A DNA stretch of 37,415 nt from Fidelibacterota bacterium (lineage in GTDB: Bacteria; Fidelibacterota; Marinisomatia; Marinisomatales; TCS55): contig DTTO01000022.1 in the NCBI GenBank assembly GCA_012964665.1, positions 1 through 37,415 on the forward strand. The letters run 5' to 3'. Made by a program: the position numbers and the translations under genes. The stretch's first letter is position 1; the number at the start of each line of letters is the position of its first letter. Shown here one piece after another: positions 18,231 to 27,675 of this stretch. Under the pieces are notes generated by a model, which was not told the DNA's origin, ran no database searches, and saw only the letters and a program-made list of their open reading frames with translations.

Positions 18231-19789
18231 GGCCGGGATGTTGTTCCTTTTATTCTCTCCATTTCTACAACGGCGGTACTATCTCCAAAATAAAGCCCTT
18301 TGTACCACACAACCATAGCTTTATCCACTCGTCCATTTTCTTCATACAGATAGGCTAATTTCCTAATTAAATCTAAATCATTCGGACGTATCTGTAATTG
18401 GTTTAACAGATTCCCGCGGGTTTTTTCATAGTCAGACTGTTTTTTAAATTCCATTAAATAAAACCGTGATAACTGGCTTCTGTCTAATTTTTTATATACC
18501 TGACCCAAGTTATATAGTGTTTCGGAATTCTGATTGTCCAGTTGGTGAGACTTATCCAAACTGCGTAAGGCATCCTCCCAATTTTTCCGGCGCATATAGG
18601 ATTGGCCTAAATGGAACCATTGATCAGCGCTGGTCGAATCTAGAATCGTTCCCTGGATTAAATATTCCTGCGCTTTAACTGGTTTATTTTTTGCTAAAGA
18701 AACCAAACCTAAAAAATGGTAAATACTGGCAGACATATCATTCCATACCAAAGCGGTTTGTAACTCTTTTTGGGCTTCGTCCAATCGGCTTTGATAATAC
18801 AAGGAGACCCCTTTTTTATAGTACCCCTCCCATGAACGGGGATCATAAAGTACAGCCTGACTGTAATCTGCTAGTGCTTCGTCCATTCTTTGGTGTGCTT
18901 TATGTATATCTCCCCTTTCAATGTAAATCTGACTTTGGGCGGGGTTTCGATCCAGTGCTTTTTCTAAAACAGACATCGCTAATTCATTCTGACCCAATTT
19001 TTGGTATATTTTATTTAAAGTAACATAAAATATTGTGCCATTCGGGTTTAGACTAATAGCAGTGTTCATGTGATCAATAGCACCCTCAAAATTATAGGTA
19101 GCCAAATATGCCTCCCCAAGGTTGTGATGAACCTGAAACAAATCCGGCCTTTGTTTGATTACGCGTTGAAAATTTTGAATTGCATCTTCAGCTTTCCCGG
19201 ATCGTAGTTGGGCTCGCCCCAACCAGTACCATCCAAATAAATTATCGGGATCCGCTGATGTTGCTTTTTTTAACCAATAAATCGCATTTTCATAATCTTC
19301 AATTAGTGTATATATATCCCCCAGGTTCCGATATCCCCGAGCATAATCTGGATCAGATTCAACTGCATTTTTAAACATTTCAATTGCAGAAGGATAATTT
19401 TCCTCATCCCTGTAAACGGTGGCCAGATTATTATAAGCCCGGCCAAATTGAGGATCCAGATCAATGGCTTTTTTATAAGCATTGGCAGCATTATTTAAAT
19501 CTTTACCGCTATAGTACAGATTGCCAATATTTAACCATACTTCTGGTTGATCGGGTTGAATATTCAAACTATTATTATAGGCCATGAGTGCACCTTGCGG
19601 ATCCCCACTGTAATCCAACGCTTTGGCCATTCCATTATGAGCTTCGAAATTATCCGGGTCTGATTCCACTATTGCCTGGAAAATGGCATAAGCATCATGC
19701 GGTTTGCGTTCCTCCAATGCCTTCTTAGCTTGATCAAGTTGTGAGGCCTGTGCATAAAGAAATATGCACTGGAGCATGATAATGATCAA
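18227..19789 (-). CDS. Tetratricopeptide repeat protein
   Basis: Many tandem TPR units (e.g. AYNNLATVYRDEENYPSAIEMFKNAVESDPDYARGYRNLGDIY). Confidence 0.93.
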   Translation of the reverse strand: MIIIMLQCIFLYAQASQLDQAKKALEERKPHDAYAIFQAIVESDPDNFEAHNGMAKALDYSGDPQGALMAYNNSLNIQPDQPEVWLNIGNLYYSGKDLNNAANAYKKAIDLDPQFGRAYNNLATVYRDEENYPSAIEMFKNAVESDPDYARGYRNLGDIYTLIEDYENAIYWLKKATSADPDNLFGWYWLGRAQLRSGKAEDAIQNFQRVIKQRPDLFQVHHNLGEAYLATYNFEGAIDHMNTAISLNPNGTIFYVTLNKIYQKLGQNELAMSVLEKALDRNPAQSQIYIERGDIHKAHQRMDEALADYSQAVLYDPRSWEGYYKKGVSLYYQSRLDEAQKELQTALVWNDMSASIYHFLGLVSLAKNKPVKAQEYLIQGTILDSTSADQWFHLGQSYMRRKNWEDALRSLDKSHQLDNQNSETLYNLGQVYKKLDRSQLSRFYLMEFKKQSDYEKTRGNLLNQLQIRPNDLDLIRKLAYLYEENGRVDKAMVVWYKGLYFGDSTAVVEMERIKGTTSRP

Positions 19790-21438
19790 TGGCTTATAAT
19801 AGATATCCCGCTCCCTTGCCTTATGTGGTAAAATATATTGACCTCCAGATTATTAAATGATTCTTTTTGGCCATCTGGCCAATGGATTATCAGATTATCC
19901 ACGTACATATCTTTGCTTAGACCAAACAGAATTCTTTTATCATTGGAGGCAAGATAACTTGCACCTGGATTTACCCATGCCACCTGTGTACCGCTTTTTG
20001 ATTTTAATTCTAGTTTTGAGCCAATCGCGTCACGATTGCAAGTGACACCTTCCAATTCAACATTGATCCAATTATTACCTGGCTTGGATAAATTGATCAA
20101 AAGATTTGAATTACTGTTATTGTTTGAAATAACAATGTCCATGTCACCATCATTATCTATGTCACCAAATGCAGCGCCACGACCCACACTTTTATTGCGT
20201 ATATCACCGGCATTTTCTAATTCTTTAAAAGTACCGTCAGTCTGGTTTATAAATAACTGCTTTTTCTGCGCATGGGTATAACCTTTATTAAACTCGGCGA
20301 TATTATCAATTACATGCCCATTCACAATAAATATATCTAGCCAGCCATCTAAATTGAAATCGACAAACTTAGTGCCAAAACCCAATAGATCTAAGCTGGG
20401 CTGTCCAAGACCGAAAGAAAATGTCTTATCTGTAAAGGACCCATTTTGATCATTCAAATAAAGAGTATTGGACTCTCCACTGAAATTGGTAACAAATAAA
20501 TCGGGCCAGCCGTCCTGATTGATATCTCCAAAATCCACACCCATCCCAGCTTCGGCCCGACCATTCTCATTGTATCCCACACCAGAAAACAAGGCTTCCT
20601 CTGAAAAGACGGCCTTGCCATTATTATTATAAAGCAGGTTCATTACTTTATCATTGGCAACATAAAGATCCATATCGCCGTCATTATCATAATCCCCCGG
20701 CACAATGCCTAGCCCCTTACCTTGATTCTTTCCGATCCCGGATTTATCAGTCCAATCAGTAAATGTTCCATCTCCATTATTATGGAAAAATTTATCTGAA
20801 ATCCCTTGAAACACATCCGGGTCACAGTATGCCCGCCTACCACTATGCTGATCTCCGCACCAAGGATTTTTATCAACAGTATATTCCACATAATTAGTGA
20901 CATACAAGTCTAACCATCCATCAAGATCTCCATCAAAAAAAGCAGCGCTTGAACCCCATTTTATATTGTTGAATCCAGTGGATTGGGTGGCCTCAAAAAA
21001 AGTACCATTCCCCTCATTACGATAAAATGTATCATTCCCGAAGTTGGTTACATACAGGTCAATATCTCCATCGTTATCTATATCACCGCAGGCACATCCT
21101 ATACTGTAAGATGGATCACCTACACCGGCTTTTTTAGTAACATCAGTCCATTCCCCGCCATTATTTTGAAATAGGCGATTTATCAATTCTTTTGAACCCT
21201 TCCATCCAGGGAGGGATGCCCCCTGAGCAAAATAAATATCCAGATCACCATCATTATCATAATCCAACAAACAAACACCAGAACCCATAGTTTCTACATA
21301 ATATTTCATTCCACTGCCACCATGGTCATGTTTAAAAATAAGACCCTGTTTTTGTGAAGCATCAATAAACGTTATCCCTTGACCAAATACGGACGCTGTA
21401 ATGAATATATAAGTAAGTAATAGGAATCGAAACATCAT
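19786..21438 (-). CDS. FG-GAP/VCBS repeat protein with ASPIC/UnbV (CRTAC1-like) C-terminal domain
   Basis: Multiple D-x-D-x-D-G-D-x-D-L-Y-V-T-N repeats; C-terminal NWINVELEGVTCNRDAIGSKLELKS ... IHWPDGQKESF. Confidence 0.92.
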   Translation of the reverse strand: MMFRFLLLTYIFITASVFGQGITFIDASQKQGLIFKHDHGGSGMKYYVETMGSGVCLLDYDNDGDLDIYFAQGASLPGWKGSKELINRLFQNNGGEWTDVTKKAGVGDPSYSIGCACGDIDNDGDIDLYVTNFGNDTFYRNEGNGTFFEATQSTGFNNIKWGSSAAFFDGDLDGWLDLYVTNYVEYTVDKNPWCGDQHSGRRAYCDPDVFQGISDKFFHNNGDGTFTDWTDKSGIGKNQGKGLGIVPGDYDNDGDMDLYVANDKVMNLLYNNNGKAVFSEEALFSGVGYNENGRAEAGMGVDFGDINQDGWPDLFVTNFSGESNTLYLNDQNGSFTDKTFSFGLGQPSLDLLGFGTKFVDFNLDGWLDIFIVNGHVIDNIAEFNKGYTHAQKKQLFINQTDGTFKELENAGDIRNKSVGRGAAFGDIDNDGDMDIVISNNNSNSNLLINLSKPGNNWINVELEGVTCNRDAIGSKLELKSKSGTQVAWVNPGASYLASNDKRILFGLSKDMYVDNLIIHWPDGQKESFNNLEVNIFYHIRQGSGISIISH

Positions 21439-21454
21439 TTGGGAATGTACTAAT

Positions 21455-21486
21455 AAAAAAGCCCCGCAGAAATGCGAGGCTTTTTT
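21455..21486 (-). terminator. Putative Rho-independent terminator after the PorV-like gene
   Basis: AAAAAAGCCCCGCA-GAAA-TGCGAGGCTTTTTT inverted repeat (one mismatch) in the gap between two minus-strand genes. Confidence 0.75.
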
Positions 21487-21506
21487 ATTTCAAACTGAGA
21501 GGATTA

Positions 21507-22472
21507 CTATAAACTGTAGCCGAGTGAAAACTGAGTTACAGTCCCGAAATCAGATGTGCTAGCTAAAGCTATATCTATAACAAAACCTGCAACAACAATG
21601 CCGCCGCCCAATGTGAGCCGTTGCTGTGTGCTACCGGTTGAGTAATTCCCACGAATCTTAGCTGTCCCCATCAGGGAAAATTCACCATTAAAGGAATAAC
21701 GCTGGGCAGCATCGGAGTATTTCGTCACATTCATACCGGCCATTAAGCCCATATTTTCATCACCAAACGCTTGAGCTACGACACCAAATTGAAATGTCTC
21801 GGGTAAGGCAGTAGCCGTTTCTTTTTTAGTTTCAATGGGATCCACATCTGCACCGAAATTTGAAATGACTGCACCGATTCTCATATTATTAATCCCAACA
21901 TCAAACTGGGTACCAAAATCAAATCCCATTCCACTCATTTTGTCACCATCAATGTCTTGCGTTATTGATTTTGCTGTTCCGCCTATGGAGAACTTATCCG
22001 ATAATTTTCTGCCATAACTTAACTGTAAAGCCATATCTGAAGCGGTAAATGTCCCTTGATTGGCTTGGAAAATGTACTCCGTATCACCAGCCCACCCGGA
22101 TTTCATCATGTCACCATAATTAACACTTATCATTGATGCACCGATCACGCCACCTGCAAGGGGCATTGCAACACCAACATTATTATAGGTGGTTTCAACG
22201 AACCATTGGGTTTGGCCAAATGTAAAACCAATGCCAGTTGCACCAGTTAATCCAGCTGGATTCCAAAACATTGCTTCAGCGCCACTAGCCTGAGCAGCTA
22301 AACCACCCAATGCCGTGCCACGAGCACCATAGCTCAAATTCAAGAATTTGAAGCCTACAACACCCGCTTTATCATTTTCATCCCCTTTTTGGGCTATTAG
22401 CAAAGTGCTTGGCAAAAACATTGTGATCAAAAGAGCAATCACAATTTGTTTCATTTTATTTGATTTTCTCAT
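21507..22472 (-). CDS. PorV/PorQ family outer-membrane protein
   Basis: GFKFLNLSYGARGTALGGLAAQASGAEAMFWNPAGLT is typical of PorV/PorQ; signal peptide; AGGAGGGC ribosome-binding site upstream. Confidence 0.85.
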   Translation of the reverse strand: MRKSNKMKQIVIALLITMFLPSTLLIAQKGDENDKAGVVGFKFLNLSYGARGTALGGLAAQASGAEAMFWNPAGLTGATGIGFTFGQTQWFVETTYNNVGVAMPLAGGVIGASMISVNYGDMMKSGWAGDTEYIFQANQGTFTASDMALQLSYGRKLSDKFSIGGTAKSITQDIDGDKMSGMGFDFGTQFDVGINNMRIGAVISNFGADVDPIETKKETATALPETFQFGVVAQAFGDENMGLMAGMNVTKYSDAAQRYSFNGEFSLMGTAKIRGNYSTGSTQQRLTLGGGIVVAGFVIDIALASTSDFGTVTQFSLGYSL

Positions 22473-22483
22473 GATGCCCTCCT

Positions 22484-24517
22484 TTACCTTATCACTGCAA
22501 GTTTGCCGGTTGTATCACCAACCTTCCAAAAATAAACACCGGTAGAAACCTGGTTCCTAGTTCGAGACACCAAGTTCCAATCCCAAGACCCATTCGCTGC
22601 AACTTCATCCGATTCGTACACTAAATTACCTGTTACATCATAGATCCTAACTATGTCACCTGATTTCACATTGTAAAACCGCATGAAATAGCCTGTAGGA
22701 CTATCAGAACCATGATATTTGCTCATGATGGATAATCTCCATGGGTTTGGAGAAACAAATACATCTGTGCTCTTTTTCTTATTAATGTCGGTGTATTCCA
22801 ATTCTTCCAGTGCAACTACCGTTGCTGCCGGAGCAGTAGGTATCATGTTCCCACTACCATCGGGAGCAGCAACCATGGGATAGCACATGGTATAGAAACT
22901 TTCCAATGAAGGTACCGTTCCATGAGTCGCGCTAGTTCCGCCATTATCATAAGCGGCTACATAATACCAGTACATAAGACCAACAGCCACTTTTTCATCC
23001 GTGTATGAAAAGGATTCGCCTGAACCAAAGGTCGATGCTCCTCCTTCTTTTAGTAATTTGTATGGACCAGCTGCATGACCTGGGAAATCGGCTCCATTGG
23101 CCAAAGCTTCCGTATCTTCCGCTGTCACGCCCTCAGCCGTAAAAATGTCAGCAGTTTTTGAAGCGGGCGCTGCAACAGTACGGTATACCCGGAAACCAGC
23201 AAAGTCAGCCGACCCAATATCAGGATCAACCGCAGCCTGCTGGGCGGCAGTATAAGTCCAGTCAATTTTTACATATCCGGTAGCTGTTGTAGCTACTGAG
23301 GTAACCGATGGCGCCGATGGGGGTTTAGGCAGATTGTATTTCCAGTCGTAAGCTTTTTTAGCTGCAGCTGCTGCATTACGCACATTATCCATCCCTGAAC
23401 CAGCAATAACTGCGAATGACAGTTTCACTGTATCGCCAGCTGCTAGGGTAAAAGGGCCATAAGCCTGTAGATAGCGCATGTCTTGCGGGCTGGGATTAAC
23501 AGCTTTTTTATCACCACCAGAAAAACCCAAGCTAGCCATCGCATGGCGCGCCGAAGCAGTCTGGGGGTCTTCATCGCCCGTCCACCACATATGGGTTATA
23601 TCAGTCGCTGTTAAGGCGTCATGATTTTTTCCATTCAAGTTTACCGCTACCTGACCAATACGGACACCTCGATAATCTCTTCCATCGTCATCAATTCCGA
23701 AATCGTTTGCGGCTGATGATTGCCGATCTCCGTCTAGAAAGTGTGTGGCCATAGAAACATCATCATAGTCAACAATATCATCTGTCCAGAAAGGATAATC
23801 CCAGTCTGGGAAAGGGACATTCCAAGCAGCATCATGATCTGCTTTGCCACCCATAATCAGATCTGTTACAGCTACAGTACCGGTATTGACTAATTCAACT
23901 TCTTCCAATACAAAATCATTAAAATCATAATCGGATGTTGGTGAGCCTACTTTAAAGTAAGTGTTTTTCGTTCCAGGAAAACTCCAGGAACGGCGTGTTG
24001 CTTTCACTTTAACACTCATTGTGGGAATTGACCATTCTGAGGTACTGACCCAGGGTTCTTTATTATAGTCAGTATCAGTTCCGGCCCATCCTTGGCTCGT
24101 TGAACCTGGCGTTGTACCACGAGTTACAACATATTCCCCTGTAGTGCCTTCTACAAATTGATTTACTCCTTCTGCATCAAGTTGTTTCCCAACGATCCAA
24201 TAACCAGCGCGGCAATTGTAGTTCAAAAACCCTTTACCACCTTCAGTGGTAAAGCATCCCGGATATACCCAACCAGGTATAATTGCCGAACAAGTTTGGT
24301 CACCGGTATTCCCGTAAGAATCCCAGCCCATCCACAGGTTATTGTTTGTATGAAAAACATAGGTTTGGTCTAAGACAGGGTGAAACTCCTTAAACAGGTA
24401 TCCCTGTCTGAGTTTCAATATGTCTAGTCTATCTTTCGCTCCCAATTCAGCTACTAAGCCAAACATTACGATGCCTGCTATAGCCATCCGGGAGATTTGA
24501 TTTATTACAATTTTCAT
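22484..24517 (-). CDS. Secreted protein with C-terminal FlgD/Por-type sorting domain
   Basis: C-terminus VSPNPWRLS...MRFYNVKSGDIVRIYDVTGNLVYESDE...WDWNLVSRTRNQVSTGVYFWKVGDTTGKLAVIR; signal sequence at N-terminus. Confidence 0.82.
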   Translation of the reverse strand: MKIVINQISRMAIAGIVMFGLVAELGAKDRLDILKLRQGYLFKEFHPVLDQTYVFHTNNNLWMGWDSYGNTGDQTCSAIIPGWVYPGCFTTEGGKGFLNYNCRAGYWIVGKQLDAEGVNQFVEGTTGEYVVTRGTTPGSTSQGWAGTDTDYNKEPWVSTSEWSIPTMSVKVKATRRSWSFPGTKNTYFKVGSPTSDYDFNDFVLEEVELVNTGTVAVTDLIMGGKADHDAAWNVPFPDWDYPFWTDDIVDYDDVSMATHFLDGDRQSSAANDFGIDDDGRDYRGVRIGQVAVNLNGKNHDALTATDITHMWWTGDEDPQTASARHAMASLGFSGGDKKAVNPSPQDMRYLQAYGPFTLAAGDTVKLSFAVIAGSGMDNVRNAAAAAKKAYDWKYNLPKPPSAPSVTSVATTATGYVKIDWTYTAAQQAAVDPDIGSADFAGFRVYRTVAAPASKTADIFTAEGVTAEDTEALANGADFPGHAAGPYKLLKEGGASTFGSGESFSYTDEKVAVGLMYWYYVAAYDNGGTSATHGTVPSLESFYTMCYPMVAAPDGSGNMIPTAPAATVVALEELEYTDINKKKSTDVFVSPNPWRLSIMSKYHGSDSPTGYFMRFYNVKSGDIVRIYDVTGNLVYESDEVAANGSWDWNLVSRTRNQVSTGVYFWKVGDTTGKLAVIR

Positions 24518-24540
24518 TATTTATTCTCCTTTCGCTTGAC

Positions 24541-27363
24541 TTAATAGTTAATGGAAATACCAAAATGCATTGTCATTGGGACACCATAGGCTAACAGGTT
24601 ATTTCGAGGACCTGAAGCCACATCTTTATAGGATGAAGCCTCATCAAAAAATGAACCTGGATCCGCAATCATAACAACATTTCTTCTGTTAAGTACATTT
24701 TCAATCATAAGAAATACCGTTGGTTGTACTCCGCCTAAATTCAGCGTTGCATCTAAACGTGCATTCACATCTATAGTCCCCGGCGCCCTTTCGTCCAAAG
24801 CGGCACCTGCGGCACCTGCTCGAGCTGACTGGGGCAGTCCACTTTGCGCATTGAAAGTGACATTGCCGCCGATACGGTCAAACATGCCACCCAGACTGGT
24901 ATGGTAATCTAAATATCCATTCAATACATGGGGGCGATGCCAGTACAATGTTGTCATGGCCATAATGCCTTTCCTACGCCCTTCAGACTGGCTGATGTTT
25001 CCAGCACCCGAGTTGATTTTATCTGATGCCGTTCCTTTAGCGACTGAATAGGTGTAAGAGGCCATGCCTGTCAGACCGGAACTACCGGTTCTAGACAAAC
25101 TCATTTCTATTCCTTTCACACTTCCAAAGTGGTCACTTGTTTTGTAAATAAAGTGTGTAGCCTGGTAGGGGTCTGATGTTGACCAACCACCAGGGTTCCC
25201 ATAGCCAGTTCCATCATCAACAAAGGGTATGTTGGTGACTTCCTGCGAGGAGACCCAATTTGAAATATCTTTGTAATATGTAGCCAAATCCAGTTTTAAC
25301 CTAGAAGCCATACTGTACTGAAATCCCATTTCATAAGTGTTGGTTATCATGGGATCCAAGTTTGGGTTACCAATGTAAACAAAATATCCGGATTCGGTCC
25401 CACCATCCATTTGTACCATATAATTTTCCAACAGATCATAAAATGCAGGCCGTTGGAAAAAGGTGCCATTGGCTATGCGAAAAGCCATATTATCGCCCAC
25501 TGGGAATGAAAGACCCAGCCTTGGGCTGAGTTTTGATTTCATTGATGTGGCACGCCGTTGACCAGGATCAAAAGGATTGATAGTAGGATTTTCCCACAAT
25601 GTGTTACCTTGCGAATCCTTATCCCAAACGCCTTTTTCTGCACCAGCATTGAAACCGTCATAGCGTAATCCAACGTTCACAATCATGTCATTGAATTCCA
25701 TCTGGTCTTGAACATAAGCTGCAACTTCGGTTGGATTCACATCCCCAATATTCTGGGTTTGAAGCCGTGGACTCGAAGATGAATAACCCACTGTTCTGCC
25801 AAACCAGGTATCATGTCCTTTTCGAGAAAGACTATAAGCACGATATTGCAATCCAGCTTTTATCAAGTGGCGGGAATTGGCCTGGCTGGTCCCATATAGT
25901 CCAAAAGTCTGATGGGCCTGATCTGCGTTGAAATAATGGCCATATACGTTGGACAATCCAAACCAGGAATTGCTATGCTGAGTATCTTCCAATACCTTGG
26001 TATGGTTAGGACCGTCAGCACCGCTATAATTAACGCCTGACGATACAGTGGTTACTGTTTCGAAATCAATAAATTGATCACCATATTTTGCACCATCGGT
26101 CTGCACTTTAGAAAGATTATCAAATCGCGCTGTAATATGTGTTTTGGGCGAAACAACATAATTGGCCGAAATGCCAAACTGGTTAGTTGTTTCTTCTGTC
26201 CTGGGGTACTGACCTAGGGCATATTTCCAATCCCAAACCATCTGTTCTCCAGCAGATCCTTCGATTTTCATACCATCGTAGGTTGGATCATAAAAAGAAT
26301 TCCTTTTAAGGTTCATAAATTCTAATGTTAGTTTAAGATTATTCATATGCACAGTACTGAATTTCCCTTGGATACTTTGATAATCCTCACCAATCCCGGG
26401 AAGCCGACCTGCGTCATCATATATTCTGGCAGTAAGAATAATACCCATATCATTACCACCTACACTGGCAGTGACATCAGTGATGGTTTTTTCGCCACCA
26501 AAACTAGTATCTTTGGCATAATCGGTCCCAGCTACAGCTGCTACAGGCGTTGCACCGGCTGCATTTTTAAAGACACCTTTTCCTACTTCGTCGTAAACGT
26601 CCCAATCCTCAAAATCCTTGCCGTCTCCTTTAAAATAAGGTTGACCAAGCGACGTGCGCATGGCGATAGTAGCGTGTACGCCGGAATCCGCTTCTTTCAA
26701 CACCGTGTTGAATTGACCAGACATGGCCTGACCATATTCAGCATTGAAAGTACCGGTAATCACTTGGAGCTCCTTGATTATAGATGGATTCACAGGAATA
26801 GCATTCCCTCCCATAATCGGGCTCATAGATGAGGCACCATCCACCAGATACATGGCTTCATCTGAGCGGCCACCTCTCAGGTGTAATTTTCCACCTTCTT
26901 CGGTAACGCCCGGCAGTGTTTTCACCACATCTTCAACAGTGGCAACCGCTAAATTTGTGATAATGCTACCATCAATATATTGTTTCGATGAAGTAAGCGT
27001 ATTTTCAATCGCTGGCCGTTCTGCTGTTACCTGAACACCTGTCATTTGAAGTGCCTCAGTTTGAAGCACAGCACTAACTGGAGTTGTCACATCCACATTA
27101 ACTGTTACATCCGAAACAGAATGTTCAGCATAACCGATCATTGAAAAATTAAGATCGTATGAGCCGGGATCAAGATTAATAATATAATATTCACCGTTTT
27201 CGTCTGTCGATGCACCCATAGAGGTACCAACTACAATTACATTACAGCCGATCAATGGCTGACCATCTGCATCAGTAACGCGTCCTGCTATTTTACCGGT
27301 CAATCCGGCAAACAGGTAACCGACAAGTGCGAACACTGTAAGAAAAATTCGGACAAAACGCAT
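24541..27363 (-). CDS. TonB-dependent receptor with N-terminal carboxypeptidase-regulatory-like domain
   Basis: GKIAGRVTDADGQPLIGCNVIVVGTSMGASTDENGEYYI, then plug motifs (VEDVVKTLPGV, LHLRGGRSDEAMYLVDG). Likely start ATG 27363 (MRFVRIFL, preceded by AGGAGGGC); the ORF track runs to 27435. Confidence 0.9.
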   Translation of the reverse strand: MRFVRIFLTVFALVGYLFAGLTGKIAGRVTDADGQPLIGCNVIVVGTSMGASTDENGEYYIINLDPGSYDLNFSMIGYAEHSVSDVTVNVDVTTPVSAVLQTEALQMTGVQVTAERPAIENTLTSSKQYIDGSIITNLAVATVEDVVKTLPGVTEEGGKLHLRGGRSDEAMYLVDGASSMSPIMGGNAIPVNPSIIKELQVITGTFNAEYGQAMSGQFNTVLKEADSGVHATIAMRTSLGQPYFKGDGKDFEDWDVYDEVGKGVFKNAAGATPVAAVAGTDYAKDTSFGGEKTITDVTASVGGNDMGIILTARIYDDAGRLPGIGEDYQSIQGKFSTVHMNNLKLTLEFMNLKRNSFYDPTYDGMKIEGSAGEQMVWDWKYALGQYPRTEETTNQFGISANYVVSPKTHITARFDNLSKVQTDGAKYGDQFIDFETVTTVSSGVNYSGADGPNHTKVLEDTQHSNSWFGLSNVYGHYFNADQAHQTFGLYGTSQANSRHLIKAGLQYRAYSLSRKGHDTWFGRTVGYSSSSPRLQTQNIGDVNPTEVAAYVQDQMEFNDMIVNVGLRYDGFNAGAEKGVWDKDSQGNTLWENPTINPFDPGQRRATSMKSKLSPRLGLSFPVGDNMAFRIANGTFFQRPAFYDLLENYMVQMDGGTESGYFVYIGNPNLDPMITNTYEMGFQYSMASRLKLDLATYYKDISNWVSSQEVTNIPFVDDGTGYGNPGGWSTSDPYQATHFIYKTSDHFGSVKGIEMSLSRTGSSGLTGMASYTYSVAKGTASDKINSGAGNISQSEGRRKGIMAMTTLYWHRPHVLNGYLDYHTSLGGMFDRIGGNVTFNAQSGLPQSARAGAAGAALDERAPGTIDVNARLDATLNLGGVQPTVFLMIENVLNRRNVVMIADPGSFFDEASSYKDVASGPRNNLLAYGVPMTMHFGISINY

Positions 27364-27675
27364 AATATGCCCTCCTTGTTTATTTTTTTGGGGGGTATTT
27401 TTCCCCGACTTGAGATATTTACTTTTCTCTACCACTAATAATAGTATTCAATGTTGTCTGAAAATTGCAATTTGATTTGACCAATGTCAATTAATTTATT
27501 TCATTATCTTTTTCCAATGCATAAAAAACTTACTCTTCATTTTAATCCTACTTATTAACCTAAAAGAAACTGATTTTACATCAATAAAGTGGCGCAAAAA
27601 GTGTTTACTAAAGCTAAATTTATTCCCTGTTTTTAACTCATTGATTTAAAACTGTTATTCACAAAAAAACTTCCC

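Noticed and set aside
27436-27675. Glycine riboswitch upstream of gcvP
   Set aside because: The AT-rich intergenic region lacks recognisable tandem glycine-aptamer features by eye; a Rfam/cmsearch scan would be needed to exclude it.
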